A stretch of DNA of 64,000 bases from Chitinophaga qingshengii (GCF_014529935.1 NZ_JACVFC010000003.1:310001-374000); one strand, 5' to 3'. Positions 26,130-34,991 are shown, numbered from the stretch's first letter. Notes: generated by a model from the letters alone, not told the origin. Translations and numbers: made by a program.

Positions 26130-26156
26130 AAAGGCTCCGGGCGAAAGCCCGGGGCC
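26128..26156 (-). terminator. Terminator hairpin for the AAG-like gene, overlapping the GH9-CE4 stop
   Basis: A 10-bp stem GGCTCCGGGC (26133-26142) / GCCCGGGGCC (26147-26156) with one wobble and a GAAA loop. Read on the minus strand it is followed by TTTTT, so it terminates the leftward gene; it may also stop the rightward transcript without a T-run. Confidence 0.8.
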
Positions 26157-26192
26157 GGTAACCCAAGTTCTCGTTAGACAGAATAACAAATT

Positions 26193-26858
26193 TTACCAGG
26201 TCCTGCCTGTACTGAAGGCTTCGTATTCTATAGGTGAAATCGGATCATCCCAATGATGTAACAGGTACTTGCGCACTTTCTCGCTTTCCTTATGCGGCAA
26301 ATAAAGAAAACTGAGGAAGCGATATGGCCGTCCTCCGTAATTGTCTTCATTATCTTTGCTGTTGTTGAGTCCAACCCGCGGTACGGCAAACAGGCGCGCC
26401 TGCCTGGTAAGCCCGAAGGTGGGAACGCTGAAGATGTCTGCCAATCCGAAATGCAACGGATCTTCCCGTAAAATGCTGCCGAACTGTTTGAAAATTTCTG
26501 TGCATACTTTCAGCGGACCGGCGATCGCCCCGTTGCGGGTAGGTATATGCCCCGTGTCTGACAAAGGGGCGATACCGCGGATTAAAATACCACCGAAAGA
26601 ATGATCGGTAGTAAGGGTAATGTCCATGCCGGAACCATGAAAATACCATTCACCATAACTATTCCCGGGATGCTCATGCGAATGGGCGTACGGGTCGTTG
26701 TGGGTACTGCTGCAATAATAAAACTCACAATCTACAATACGGTAGTAACTGTCTCTTACCCGTAACAGATACTTGTTCATCAGCGTATTGGCAATGGTCC
26801 GGAAGGATGTCATACAACTTTCGGCATCCATATCATCGATGTGCAAAATATCTTTCAT
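26193..26858 (-). CDS. AAG/Mpg-like (3-methyladenine DNA glycosylase fold) protein, divergent
   Basis: A 221-residue protein whose block order parallels AAG/Mpg glycosylases: YRIVDCEFYY (compare RIVETEAYLG, with the catalytic-type Glu kept), AHSHEHPGNSYGEWYFHGSG (compare the AHS...PRN...G segment), GGILIRGIAPL (compare VLLRALEPL), NGAIAGPLKVCTEI (compare GPSKLCQAL), and FAVPRVGL...RPYRF (compare AARVGV...PLRF). The enzyme would flip out and excise alkylated bases. The sequence is far from the canonical family and the DNA-intercalating tyrosine segment is not clear, so activity is not assured. No signal peptide; monocistronic. Confidence 0.5.
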   Translation of the reverse strand: MKDILHIDDMDAESCMTSFRTIANTLMNKYLLRVRDSYYRIVDCEFYYCSSTHNDPYAHSHEHPGNSYGEWYFHGSGMDITLTTDHSFGGILIRGIAPLSDTGHIPTRNGAIAGPLKVCTEIFKQFGSILREDPLHFGLADIFSVPTFGLTRQARLFAVPRVGLNNSKDNEDNYGGRPYRFLSFLYLPHKESEKVRKYLLHHWDDPISPIEYEAFSTGRTW

Positions 26859-27105
26859 GACAATTTTTTTCGCAAAGGAAACGAATAGAAAGAGACGATG
26901 TTTCTATGTAAACAGAATCGATAGGAAAGGGAATTTAATGCTGATTGGTAAGACTTTGGTGGGAGAAGCAGCGAATCTTTTGTATAATATTTTTATTAAG
27001 CATGCTTATTGTAAGAATGAACATAGCATCCGCTTTCCGCGAATGAAGATAAGTGATAGCAATCGTTTCATGTCGCCATGAAAAAATATTTTTACTTTGC
27101 AGTAA

Positions 27106-27729
27106 ATGGATAACATTGAACGGATAAAACAATTAAGGGAGCTGGTACCTGTTGGCTTACGGCACGCTGGTTTACTGCTGGATAAATCCGGTGGCGATAT
27201 CGCTGTTGCCCGGCAATTGTTTATACAGGAAACGCAGGCGGTCATGCAGGAAAAAACAGGTGCTGCTCCCGGGATGGTGATTTCCCTGCTGGAACAGCAT
27301 CACTACGATATCCCGCGTACCTTGAACGCCATTGAAGAAGCACGTTACAGTATAACGGAAAGGATACTACGAAAAATAAAGCATAACCCCGAAGCGGCTG
27401 TTGATAAAGTGGCGATCGCTATTGAAACGGCCACACCGCTGCACCGGGAATACTGGTTGCCGCTAAACACGATGTCGTTACCCAATTCAACTCAGCTGCA
27501 TTTTATGGTGGTGCATGAATGGCTCTCCTACGAAGGCTATGAAGGATTTGATTCGGCCCTCTGCTTTTATCCGGAGCTGGTGAGTGATACGATACGGGAC
27601 ATACTGTTATGCCCCGAAGCAGCTGCTGCTATCAGGGAGGGCAATGAAACCGCTTTCAGGCGGCAATACGAAACGGTGATACAGCGGTTATACCGGCTGG
27701 TGACAGATCATGTCAGTCTTTTCCCGTAA
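27106..27729 (+). CDS. Hypothetical protein with EF-Ts/UBA-like N-terminal repeats
   Basis: A 207-residue soluble protein. Residues ~5-40 (IKQLRELVPVGLRHAGLLLDKSGGDIAVARQLF) resemble the three-helix TS-N/UBA domain of elongation factor Ts, and ~48-85 (MVISLLEQHHYDIPRTLNAIEEAR) look like a second such unit. The C-terminal half (MVVHEWLSYEGYEGFDSALCF) is of no known family. A possible promoter (TTACTTTG) lies just upstream. Its 3' end overlaps the convergent sigma factor gene by 17 bases. Function unknown. Confidence 0.65.
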   Translation: MDNIERIKQLRELVPVGLRHAGLLLDKSGGDIAVARQLFIQETQAVMQEKTGAAPGMVISLLEQHHYDIPRTLNAIEEARYSITERILRKIKHNPEAAVDKVAIAIETATPLHREYWLPLNTMSLPNSTQLHFMVVHEWLSYEGYEGFDSALCFYPELVSDTIRDILLCPEAAAAIREGNETAFRRQYETVIQRLYRLVTDHVSLFP

Positions 27730-28948
27730 GCTGTTGTATTTTTTGGGAGATGATTTTTTTATCTGCTGATGAATGGCTCATCGCCAATGCTTTCTCCAGG
27801 GCGTTGTGTGCTGAAACATTGTCTACGCCGGTATATAATTCTCCCAGTAACAGATGGTATTGATAGTGGTCTGTGAGCGCCAGTTTCTTCGCTTCCTGCA
27901 GGGCGACTGTTTTGCCATTGGCTCGGGAAAGGGCATAGGTACGGTTGAGCGCTGCAATAGGAGAGTATTCTATGGTCAGCAGATGGTTATACAATTGCAG
28001 GATATTTTCCCATTTCTCCGGAGTGTCGGCCTTAATAGTATGCCAGTAGGCAATGCCTGCTTCAAAATGGTATTTGGAAGCGGTATTGCCTTCGGAGGCC
28101 AGGTTGAGGAAATATTCACCTTGTTGGATCAGGTCTTCATCCCAGAGATCAGTGTCCTGGTCATCATATAAAACGGTCTCGCCATGGTCGTCGGTACGGG
28201 CTTCAAAACGGGAGGACTGAAAACTCATCAATGCCAGCAATGCGTTAACGGCAGGCTTATGGGTGGCTTCGTTTTCGGTCAACAGGAAAGTGAGCCGCAT
28301 CGCTTCCAGGCAAAGATCTTTGCGAAGGGAATGGTCGTGGCTGGCGGAAAAATAGCCTTCGTTGAAAAGCAGGTAGAGGGTACGCAACACGGCTTCCAGC
28401 CGGCCCGGAATTTCACCGGCAGGCGGAAATTCAATCCGGATGTTTTCTTCCCGCAGCTTCTCCTTGGCCCGCAACAGCCGTTTATTGATAGTGTCTTTAT
28501 TCGTCAGGAATGCGTCGGCAATCTCTTCGATGCCGAAACCACACAATACCCGCAAGGCCATCCCTATCTGCGATTCTACGGATATAGCCGGATGACATAC
28601 GGCGAACATCATCTGCAGCTGGCTGTCTTTGATATGCTGCGCGGAGAGATCAATCTCCGGTATTTCGCTGGCAGGCGCCTGGCTGAGTTGTACGGATACT
28701 TTTTGCTGGAACACCGACCGGTGTTTCAGATGGTTTTTCGCTTTGTTTTTGGCTACGGTATACAACCAGGCAGCCGGGTTTTCAGGGAGTCCCTTCAGGC
28801 CCCATAATTCGGAGGCTGACAAAAAGGTTTCGCTGGCGATATCTTCCGCAACATCCAGGTGTTCAAACCCCAGCAGTTTACACAATACGGCCGTAATCTT
28901 ACTGTATTCGGTCCTGAACAAATGGGGGAGCAGTTCTTTTTCTTGCAT
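27713..28948 (-). CDS. ECF42-type RNA polymerase sigma factor with C-terminal TPR-like extension
   Basis: A 411-residue sigma factor. Region 2 lies at ~10-75 (DIASETFLSASELWG...PAAWLYTVAKNKAKNHLKH), region 4 at ~115-170 (FGIEEIADAFLTNKDTINKRLLRAKEKLRE), then a DUF6596-type segment (LYLLFNEGYFSA) and a helical TPR-like tail. This layout, together with an adjacent DGPF protein, is that of group ECF42, which has no anti-sigma factor and relies on its C-terminal extension. The ATG at 28948 (MQEKELLPHLF) is preferred over an earlier in-frame start. It is downstream of yciI-like in the same direction. Confidence 0.88.
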   Translation of the reverse strand: MQEKELLPHLFRTEYSKITAVLCKLLGFEHLDVAEDIASETFLSASELWGLKGLPENPAAWLYTVAKNKAKNHLKHRSVFQQKVSVQLSQAPASEIPEIDLSAQHIKDSQLQMMFAVCHPAISVESQIGMALRVLCGFGIEEIADAFLTNKDTINKRLLRAKEKLREENIRIEFPPAGEIPGRLEAVLRTLYLLFNEGYFSASHDHSLRKDLCLEAMRLTFLLTENEATHKPAVNALLALMSFQSSRFEARTDDHGETVLYDDQDTDLWDEDLIQQGEYFLNLASEGNTASKYHFEAGIAYWHTIKADTPEKWENILQLYNHLLTIEYSPIAALNRTYALSRANGKTVALQEAKKLALTDHYQYHLLLGELYTGVDNVSAHNALEKALAMSHSSADKKIISQKIQQLTGKD

Positions 28949-28962
28949 AATATGAAAGCCTA

Positions 28963-28982
28963 TGTAATACTGCAATATTACA
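28963..28982. promoter_or_regulatory. TGTAATA-N6-TATTACA inverted repeat upstream of the ECF42 gene
   Basis: Perfect 7-bp arms around a 6-base centre, 14 bases before the sigma factor ATG and 30 bases after the DGPF gene stop. Could be an operator or an RNA hairpin controlling the sigma factor; no T-run follows. Confidence 0.4.
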
Positions 28983-29012
28983 CAGGCCTTTTGAATTTAT
29001 CCTTCCAGGAGA

Positions 29013-29354
29013 TTATAAAACACTGATTTCCCTTACTTCCACACTACCACCCATTTGCAGTATAGGGCAGCCATTAGCCATTTCAACAGCCTCTTCCAGG
29101 GAGCCGGCACTAACCATGGTATAGCCACCCAGGGTCTCTTTGATTTCAGTGAACGGACCATCGGTCACCACATTATTGCCCCGCAGTACCTTACCGGTGT
29201 GTTCCAGGCGGTTGCCCCGGTCTACCAGCTTGTTCTGGGCTGCAATACTTCCAATCCAGTCCATCCACTTTTTGGTGCTGGCCTGCATTTCTTCCGGTGA
29301 ACGTTTGGCGGCTTGGGTGGAATCCGCTCTGAATAATAACAGAAAATTTTTCAT
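29013..29354 (-). CDS. YciI/DGPF-domain protein, ECF42 partner
   Basis: A 113-residue YCII-superfamily protein with the eponymous motif TDGPFTEIKE and the family ending GCPILQMGGSVEVREI. DGPF proteins are small dimeric ferredoxin-like proteins found next to ECF42 sigma factors; they are usually targets of that sigma factor, with unclear biochemical role. Upstream of the sigma gene, same strand, 64 bases apart. A strong inverted repeat precedes the ATG. Confidence 0.92.
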   Translation of the reverse strand: MKNFLLLFRADSTQAAKRSPEEMQASTKKWMDWIGSIAAQNKLVDRGNRLEHTGKVLRGNNVVTDGPFTEIKETLGGYTMVSAGSLEEAVEMANGCPILQMGGSVEVREISVL

Positions 29355-29365
29355 GGCAATAAATT

Positions 29366-29392
29366 TAGTTGTTTATAATTGAATAACAACTA
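29366..29392. promoter_or_regulatory. TAGTTGTT-N11-AACAACTA inverted repeat before the DGPF gene
   Basis: Perfect 8-bp arms with an 11-base AT-rich spacer, starting 12 bases upstream of the ATG at 29354. The position is that of a repressor operator or promoter-overlapping site. No regulator gene is adjacent. Confidence 0.5.
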
Positions 29393-29472
29393 GCTTGTCA
29401 TGAATAAGACACACCGGGACAAAAATTTTTAAATTTTTTATAAGATATTTTAAATCAGTCTTTTGGCGGACA

Positions 29473-29838
29473 TTATATACTGAACTGGTGAACACTTAAT
29501 CCGTTGTTGTCGGGATCATGCAGAAAAAATACCTTTCCAAAAGGTGATACGGCAATCGTAGAGACAGCGATGCCTTCCCGGCATAACCGTTCCCTTTCCT
29601 GGTCAATATCGTCCGTCTCCAGTACCAGTCCCTGTAAGGAACCTGCCCGCATATGACTATGAGGCCACTGCTGTACCAGCGAAATAGTGGTCACCTGGTT
29701 CCTGAACCCCAGCTGTATCCAGGTGTAACCATCGGGTAACACCACCTCCGCCAGCAGTTCAAAACCCAGCAACAGGTAAAACTGTTTGGCCCGCTGCTGG
29801 TTGGTAACGGGTACTGAAATATTTTCAATGGCTTTCAT
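29473..29838 (-). CDS. VOC (glyoxalase/bleomycin-resistance fold) family protein
   Basis: A 121-residue single-chain VOC protein with paired beta-alpha-beta-beta-beta modules: ENISVPVTNQQRAKQFYLLLGFEL at the start and SPFGKVFFLHDPDNNGLSVHQ with the metal-ligand region at the end. Starts at the ATG at 29838, which has a strong GGAGG about 8 bases upstream, rather than at an earlier in-frame codon. Substrate unknown; the family covers metalloenzymes and binding proteins. Confidence 0.85.
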   Translation of the reverse strand: MKAIENISVPVTNQQRAKQFYLLLGFELLAEVVLPDGYTWIQLGFRNQVTTISLVQQWPHSHMRAGSLQGLVLETDDIDQERERLCREGIAVSTIAVSPFGKVFFLHDPDNNGLSVHQFSI

Positions 29839-29964
29839 TGGGCGCCTCCGGATTCGCTGAATAAATACATCTTCAAAGATAACCGCAGCCACCATAAAGA
29901 CCAGGGTAGGGATGCGACAATCGCTAAGGGGTATTCCGACAAAAAAGGCCCCCTGGGCATCTCC

Positions 29965-31311
29965 TCACTGGTGCCCGAAATGCACGCCGTTACCGTAACT
30001 TTTCTTCACCTGCCGTGTCTTCACCCAATCGCGCAACAGGTCAAAATATCCGGGAGCATGCCGCCCTAAAGCTTCCGGGCCTTGTGGTGTATCCGTTACT
30101 TCAATAATACCATGATCTGCATGAGGGAAGATGACCATATCGATGTTTTTCCGTGTGGTGATGGCCTCTTTCAGGATATCGATGGTGGCCCCATTGGGTG
30201 CTTCGGTGTCTTTGCCGGCAATCACCCATAACATAGGCACGTTAACACGGCGGAATGCGGGCAACGGATCATAATCAAGGTTGATGTCCAGGGGGAAAAG
30301 TTGTTTGAGCGTGTCCAGCTGCGCACGGCTGGCGTTGATAATGGGTCCGGTATAGTCTCCCTTGAGGGACTTATACCAGGGCGCCTGCTGATAACGGGCT
30401 TTCAGGGAATCGAGGGCGCTAAGTCCGCCGTTGAACTTTTCCCGTATCACCTGGTCGGTGGCAGCCACTACCTGCATGGCTTGTGCAATATCCTGTTGGT
30501 TATAACCTTCCAACTGCAGGTCGTGCAATACTTCCTGCCGGTTTTCTTCACGGGGCGGGATCAGCAGGCTGTAGCTGGCGATGATAAAATCAACGGGTGT
30601 CTGACTGGCGGTAAGCGGCACTATCCAGCCGCCCTGGCTTTCTCCCATTAAACCGATAGGAACACCTTTCACGGCTGGTTGCGCCCTGATAGCCTTTACT
30701 GCGGCTTCCATATCGGTAGCCAGCAGTTCAAAGTTGGCGGTCTGTTTCCCGGTAGACCTGCCGGTGCCTGGTTTGTCGTATACAAATACGGCTATGTCGC
30801 TCAGGGGCAACAAGTACTGCACATAGTTGTTAAATACGGCAGATTCCTGTCCGGAGCCGTAATGCAGTATCACTACTGCCTGTGGTTTTTTATGGGCCGG
30901 CAGGAACAGCTCCCCATACAAACTGGCGTCCTTACCACTAAAACGGACCGGTATAACCCGAAAGGGTATACGTTTTCCTGTCAGCGTTTTGCCATCCTGC
31001 CGGAAAAAGAGGGAGTCGTTATTGCAACCGCCGAAGCGGGCAAATATAGTCGGGGTTTTAGCGTTGGCCCATCCGGGGCCGGAGAGGTAGCTGCTGTCTG
31101 CCTGAAGAAACAACCTGCCGGTGGTGCCGTCCATCCGGCGATACCGGAGATCGTTGTCAAAGGAAGGGCTGATCACCAGCTGACTGCCGTCGCTGAGCGC
31201 ATAGGCGCCGTTACGGCAGTTGGAAAAGTGTTCGTAACCCTGGGCGGCAGCGGTGAATAGCTGCCCGGAAACAAGTGCCGCTGTCAACAGCGCTAACAAA
31301 GGTATTTTCAT
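29965..31311 (-). CDS. Exported alpha/beta-hydrolase (serine hydrolase)
   Basis: A 448-residue protein with signal peptide ending ~AAAQG (25). Residues ~25-125 form a beta-rich N-terminal part; the alpha/beta-hydrolase domain follows, with oxyanion HYGSG (~150), nucleophile GESQGG (S225), acid in IAGKDTEAP and the histidine in FPHADHG. This fits the S9/BAAT-like exported esterase or peptidase group. No linked substrate clue. It lies 20 bases downstream of the GNAT gene on the same strand and is probably co-transcribed with it. Confidence 0.85.
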   Translation of the reverse strand: MKIPLLALLTAALVSGQLFTAAAQGYEHFSNCRNGAYALSDGSQLVISPSFDNDLRYRRMDGTTGRLFLQADSSYLSGPGWANAKTPTIFARFGGCNNDSLFFRQDGKTLTGKRIPFRVIPVRFSGKDASLYGELFLPAHKKPQAVVILHYGSGQESAVFNNYVQYLLPLSDIAVFVYDKPGTGRSTGKQTANFELLATDMEAAVKAIRAQPAVKGVPIGLMGESQGGWIVPLTASQTPVDFIIASYSLLIPPREENRQEVLHDLQLEGYNQQDIAQAMQVVAATDQVIREKFNGGLSALDSLKARYQQAPWYKSLKGDYTGPIINASRAQLDTLKQLFPLDINLDYDPLPAFRRVNVPMLWVIAGKDTEAPNGATIDILKEAITTRKNIDMVIFPHADHGIIEVTDTPQGPEALGRHAPGYFDLLRDWVKTRQVKKSYGNGVHFGHQ

Positions 31312-31331
31312 ATAGTCGTGACTGATAGTTG

Positions 31332-31841
31332 TTAAAGCGAAAGCTCGAAGATGGCAAACCCTCCTTCCCGGTAGTGAGCCGGCAAGCCCACCGGGTCCGG
31401 AATGTCTACTACGCCCAGGTAGGTAAACCCGCAGCTGACATAATAATTATTCAGCTTTTCATTACCCGCCCCGGTGTCCAGTCTGAGGTACTGCCGCTGG
31501 TGTGCCTGTCCGTATCGTATGGCCCAGTCTACAATGTGTTTTACAAATCCACGACCCCTGTATTGCGGATGGGTCGCTATCCGGTGAAGATACAGCGATG
31601 GGTCCTGATCCTTGCTACCCCATATCAGTGGGTCGCTGAAGGTAGTAACAAATACGCAAACGATTTTTCCGTCTGCTACCAGTTTCCATTGCCGCTGTTC
31701 TGCGATCTCCTGTTCTACCACCGACCGTTCAAATCCTTTCCAGTAACGTTGTACCCCCTGCTGTAACTGGTATTTGGTGCCTTCGTCATAGAGGTAAAAG
31801 ATATCGTCAATGTCGGTGATATGGCTGTTGATTATTTCCAT
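31332..31841 (-). CDS. GNAT-family N-acetyltransferase
   Basis: A 169-residue GCN5-related acetyltransferase. The acetyl-CoA pyrophosphate-binding motif A is seen as LHRIATHPQYRGRGFVKHIVDWAI (~86-110), followed by RLDTGAGNEKLNNYYVSCGFTYLG, the classical motif B. Substrate cannot be predicted. Divergent from the MocR regulator with a 91-base gap, so it may be regulated by it; upstream of the alpha/beta-hydrolase. Confidence 0.88.
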   Translation of the reverse strand: MEIINSHITDIDDIFYLYDEGTKYQLQQGVQRYWKGFERSVVEQEIAEQRQWKLVADGKIVCVFVTTFSDPLIWGSKDQDPSLYLHRIATHPQYRGRGFVKHIVDWAIRYGQAHQRQYLRLDTGAGNEKLNNYYVSCGFTYLGVVDIPDPVGLPAHYREGGFAIFELSL

Positions 31842-31875
31842 GGCTTATATGCTTTAGGTGGTTGTCTCCCCAAAA

Positions 31876-31897
31876 ATAGCTACTTTGCAGGAGCTAT
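31876..31897. promoter_or_regulatory. ATAGCT-N10-AGCTAT inverted repeat in the GNAT/MocR divergent region
   Basis: Six-bp perfect arms in the 91-bp gap between the divergent GNAT and MocR genes. GntR/MocR regulators commonly act on such sites near their own promoter. Weak on its own. Confidence 0.35.
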
Positions 31898-31932
31898 AAC
31901 AGATACAGATTTTGGATATTTTAGTGTAACAG

Positions 31933-33354
31933 ATGAAGGACTTCCAATATATCGACATCGCTAACCGGATAGAATCGATGATCAACAACGATACGTATCC
32001 GTTGGGTGAAAAACTGCCCTCGCTGCGTGTGCTCAGCGGGCACTTCGGCGTGAGTGTAGGCACTTCGCTGAAAGCCTATGGATTATTGATAGATAAAGGG
32101 TTGCTGTCGTCCCGGGAAAAATCGGGTTACGTGCCCTTGCGTAAATCCACGGCGCATACGGCGCAACCGGTAGCTACAACGGCGGCTCCGGCTATCCGGG
32201 AAATAAATGTGAGTCGTATTATCAGTAAAATGCCCGTCGATGCGGGACCTTATCCACCAGGTTTTCTCTCTTTTTTCAACGCTTCGCTGGAAACCCACAT
32301 GATCCCCTTTAATGCGGTGCGGCGCAGCCTGCAGAAGGCTTCCCGTGATCTTACCGGCGCACACCTGCAATATGAATCTACACTGGGTAACCAGCTGCTG
32401 AGGGAGCAGATTGCCCGGCTGTCGTTTTACTGGAACGGCAGCCTGTCGGCCAATGAAATACTGGTGACCAACGGTACCCTGGAGGCGCTCAGCCTCTGCC
32501 TGCGTGCGGTAACACAACCGGGAGATACGGTAGTGGTGGAGTCACCCTGTTACTACGGTATCCTGCAATGCCTCGAACAACTGCAACTGAAAGTAATAGA
32601 ACTGCCCTGCGACCCGCAGGAAGGTATAGATACCGGTCAACTGGAAGATATCATCGATACCTATGATATTGCTGCCTGCCTGTTTATCTCCAATTTCAAC
32701 AATCCCAACGGGGTACTGTTATCTGATGAAAAGAAAAAGTGGATTGCTGAAATGGCCCGGAAACGCCAACTGCCGGTGATAGAAGACGATGTATACGGAG
32801 AATTGTATTTCGGTCCGGCCAGGCCCACTACGATCAAAACATACGACAAACACGGCTGGGTGATGTTATGTGCCTCGTTTTCCAAAACGGTGGCCTCCGG
32901 CTATCGTATCGGCTGGAGCGCTCCGGGACGGTTCCTGGAAAAAGTGGCGCAGCTCAAAGCCACCACCAACGTGGCTACGGCAACGGTGTTACAGTTGTCG
33001 CTGGCCGACCTGCTGACCAGCGGCACCTATCAGCGCCATCTCCGGAAACTGCGGCCCCTGCTGCATAAACAGGTACTGCTCACCAGTCAGCACATCGAAC
33101 AATATTTCCCCTCAGGGATAAAGATCAGTCAGCCGGAAGGCGGTATCGTACTCTGGGTGGAACTCCCTAAACAGGTAGACGCGCTGAAACTACAGAAACT
33201 GGCGCTGGAACAGGATATCAATATCGCGCCGGGACCGCTCTTTTCCAGTACCGGCGGCTATCGTAATTATATCCGCATCAGCTGTAATAAACAGTGGAAC
33301 CGGCAGGTGGAACAGGCGATCCGTAAATTGGGTAAGTTGGTTGGGACCTTCTGA
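31933..33354 (+). CDS. MocR-type (GntR-aminotransferase) transcriptional regulator
   Basis: A 473-residue fusion: an N-terminal GntR winged helix (~1-70, GEKLPSLRVLSGHFGVSVGTSLKAYGLLIDKGLL) and a fold-type I aminotransferase domain from ~110, with NPNGVLL and the PLP lysine K318 in SFSKTVASGYRIGW. MocR regulators sense PLP or an amino compound and often control amino-acid or PLP metabolism. Divergent from the GNAT gene, which is the best target candidate (inference). Confidence 0.92.
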   Translation: MKDFQYIDIANRIESMINNDTYPLGEKLPSLRVLSGHFGVSVGTSLKAYGLLIDKGLLSSREKSGYVPLRKSTAHTAQPVATTAAPAIREINVSRIISKMPVDAGPYPPGFLSFFNASLETHMIPFNAVRRSLQKASRDLTGAHLQYESTLGNQLLREQIARLSFYWNGSLSANEILVTNGTLEALSLCLRAVTQPGDTVVVESPCYYGILQCLEQLQLKVIELPCDPQEGIDTGQLEDIIDTYDIAACLFISNFNNPNGVLLSDEKKKWIAEMARKRQLPVIEDDVYGELYFGPARPTTIKTYDKHGWVMLCASFSKTVASGYRIGWSAPGRFLEKVAQLKATTNVATATVLQLSLADLLTSGTYQRHLRKLRPLLHKQVLLTSQHIEQYFPSGIKISQPEGGIVLWVELPKQVDALKLQKLALEQDINIAPGPLFSSTGGYRNYIRISCNKQWNRQVEQAIRKLGKLVGTF

Positions 33355-33433
33355 ACATAGCAGGCTTCCATGATTCCCATAAATATTTTATCTTGTGATG
33401 CAGGAGAAACCTGCAAACTAATAACGCTGTCTT

Positions 33434-34414
33434 ATGAAGCACGTATCTATTGTGATTCCACTAGGCGCTGCTATGACCGGTATCGAAGTCGCCCGTCATG
33501 TCTTTTCCGAAGTAAACGACTACCTGGTCTGTGAAGGCAGGGAACCACTGTTTGACGTACAACTGGTAGGCGCCTGGAGGGCTATACAGCTCAACAACGG
33601 TTTGTTTACGGTCCAGGCAGACGCGGTGGTACAGGAGCTGCACAAAACAGATCTTATCATCATCCCGGCACTACACAAAAACGTGGAGGAAAATGTGGCC
33701 CGAAACGGGGAACTGGTTACCTGGATACGGGAACAGTATGAAAAAGGTGCTGAAGTGGCGAGCCTTTGCGTAGGCGCTTTCCTGTTGGCCCAAACAGGAC
33801 TGCTGATGGGAAAAAAATGTACTACCCACTGGAAGGCGGCGGAGCTTTTCCGCGATATGTTCCCCGATGTACAGCTGGTGAAGGAAAAGGTAATCACAGA
33901 TGAAAGCGGTATCTATTCCAGCGGTGGCGGGCTTTCACTGGTAAACCTGCTGGTGTACCTGGTGGAAAAATATGCGGGCCGTGATGCGGCAATTTATAGC
34001 GCCAAATTCTTCCAGGTGGACCTGGAACGCTCTGCGCAACTACCTTTTATCATCTTCCAGGCGCAAAAGGAACACGACGATGACTCCGTTAAACAGGCAC
34101 AGGAATTCATCGAAAATAACTTTCAGCAAAAGATTAAGGTAGACCAGCTGGCGGAAATGCTGGCCATAGGCCGCAGAAGCCTGGAACGCCGTTTCAAAAA
34201 AGCGACCTCCAATACTATGAATGAATACATTCAACGGGTGAAAATAGAGGCTGCTAAAAAACACCTTGAAGCCGGCGACCGTAAAATCAATGATATCATG
34301 TATGAAGTCGGCTATTCGGATACGAAAACGTTCCGCAATTCCTTTAAACTGGTGACAGGCCTGTTACCCCATGAATACCGCAACCGCTACAATAAAAAAA
34401 TGGCGGAGATATAG
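33434..34414 (+). CDS. GlxA-type AraC-family transcriptional regulator
   Basis: A 326-residue regulator with an N-terminal DJ-1/PfpI-like domain (~1-190; the nucleophile-elbow cysteine is in ASLCVGAFLLAQTGLL, followed by CTTHWKAAE) and a C-terminal AraC/XylS double helix-turn-helix (~220-320: KVDQLAEMLAIGRRSLERRFKK and INDIMYEVGYSDTKTFRNSFK). GlxA-type proteins act as activators with ligand unknown. A small GCAGG/CCTGC hairpin lies in the leader. Its stop is 1 base from that of the convergent msrB. Confidence 0.92.
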   Translation: MKHVSIVIPLGAAMTGIEVARHVFSEVNDYLVCEGREPLFDVQLVGAWRAIQLNNGLFTVQADAVVQELHKTDLIIIPALHKNVEENVARNGELVTWIREQYEKGAEVASLCVGAFLLAQTGLLMGKKCTTHWKAAELFRDMFPDVQLVKEKVITDESGIYSSGGGLSLVNLLVYLVEKYAGRDAAIYSAKFFQVDLERSAQLPFIIFQAQKEHDDDSVKQAQEFIENNFQQKIKVDQLAEMLAIGRRSLERRFKKATSNTMNEYIQRVKIEAAKKHLEAGDRKINDIMYEVGYSDTKTFRNSFKLVTGLLPHEYRNRYNKKMAEI

Positions 34415-34415
34415 C

Positions 34416-34934
34416 CTAAGGCAACGGTTCAAAATCAAGTGATACGGAGTTCATACAGAAACGTTTATGCGTAGGCGGGGGACCGTCATCAAAAATATGT
34501 CCCAGGTGCGATTCGCATCGGCCGCAGAGTACTTCGGTACGCTGCATGCCATGTGAATTGTCTTCCTTGTAAATCACGCTGCCGGCCCGGATAGGTTCAA
34601 AAAAACTCGGCCATCCGCAGCTGCTGGCAAATTTGGCGTCAGACCGGAACAGGGCGTTGCCACAAACGGCGCAGTAGTAGGTGCCTTTGGTGTCGGCATC
34701 CCAGTATTTGCCGGTGAAAGGCCTTTCTGTAGCAGCTTCCCGCGCCACGGCATACAAATCCGGTGGCAGTACCTTTTTCCATTCCGCATTGGTAACATGC
34801 AGTTTCTCGGTATCTGTCCGGGAATAAAAAGGATTGGCCGGGGCTTTGCTGGTCATGGGCTGCTGTTTTTGCTGCTGGCTCTGGCAGGCAGAACCGGTGA
34901 TCAATATCGCCAATAAAAAAGTCAATGCTTTCAT
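34416..34934 (-). CDS. msrB: Peptide-methionine (R)-S-oxide reductase, lipoprotein
   Basis: A 172-residue MsrB reducing methionine-R-sulfoxide in proteins. The zinc-binding cysteine pairs are CAVCGNALF and CGRCESHLGH; the catalytic Cys is in RFCMNSVSLDF. The N-terminus MKALTFLLAILITGSAC is a lipoprotein signal with lipobox cysteine C17, followed by a Q-rich linker, so the enzyme is envelope-anchored rather than cytoplasmic. It lies 57 bases downstream of the antiporter gene on the same strand. Confidence 0.96.
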   Translation of the reverse strand: MKALTFLLAILITGSACQSQQQKQQPMTSKAPANPFYSRTDTEKLHVTNAEWKKVLPPDLYAVAREAATERPFTGKYWDADTKGTYYCAVCGNALFRSDAKFASSCGWPSFFEPIRAGSVIYKEDNSHGMQRTEVLCGRCESHLGHIFDDGPPPTHKRFCMNSVSLDFEPLP

Positions 34935-34991
34935 ATCAGTGCTTTCGTTATAACAAGGTACGAATAACCGGGCAATTCGCCGAAAAACAGT

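Noticed and set aside
26773..27081. Plus-strand 102-codon frame before the UBA-like gene
   Set aside because: Half is antisense to the AAG-like gene and the rest is AT-rich non-coding sequence with atypical composition.
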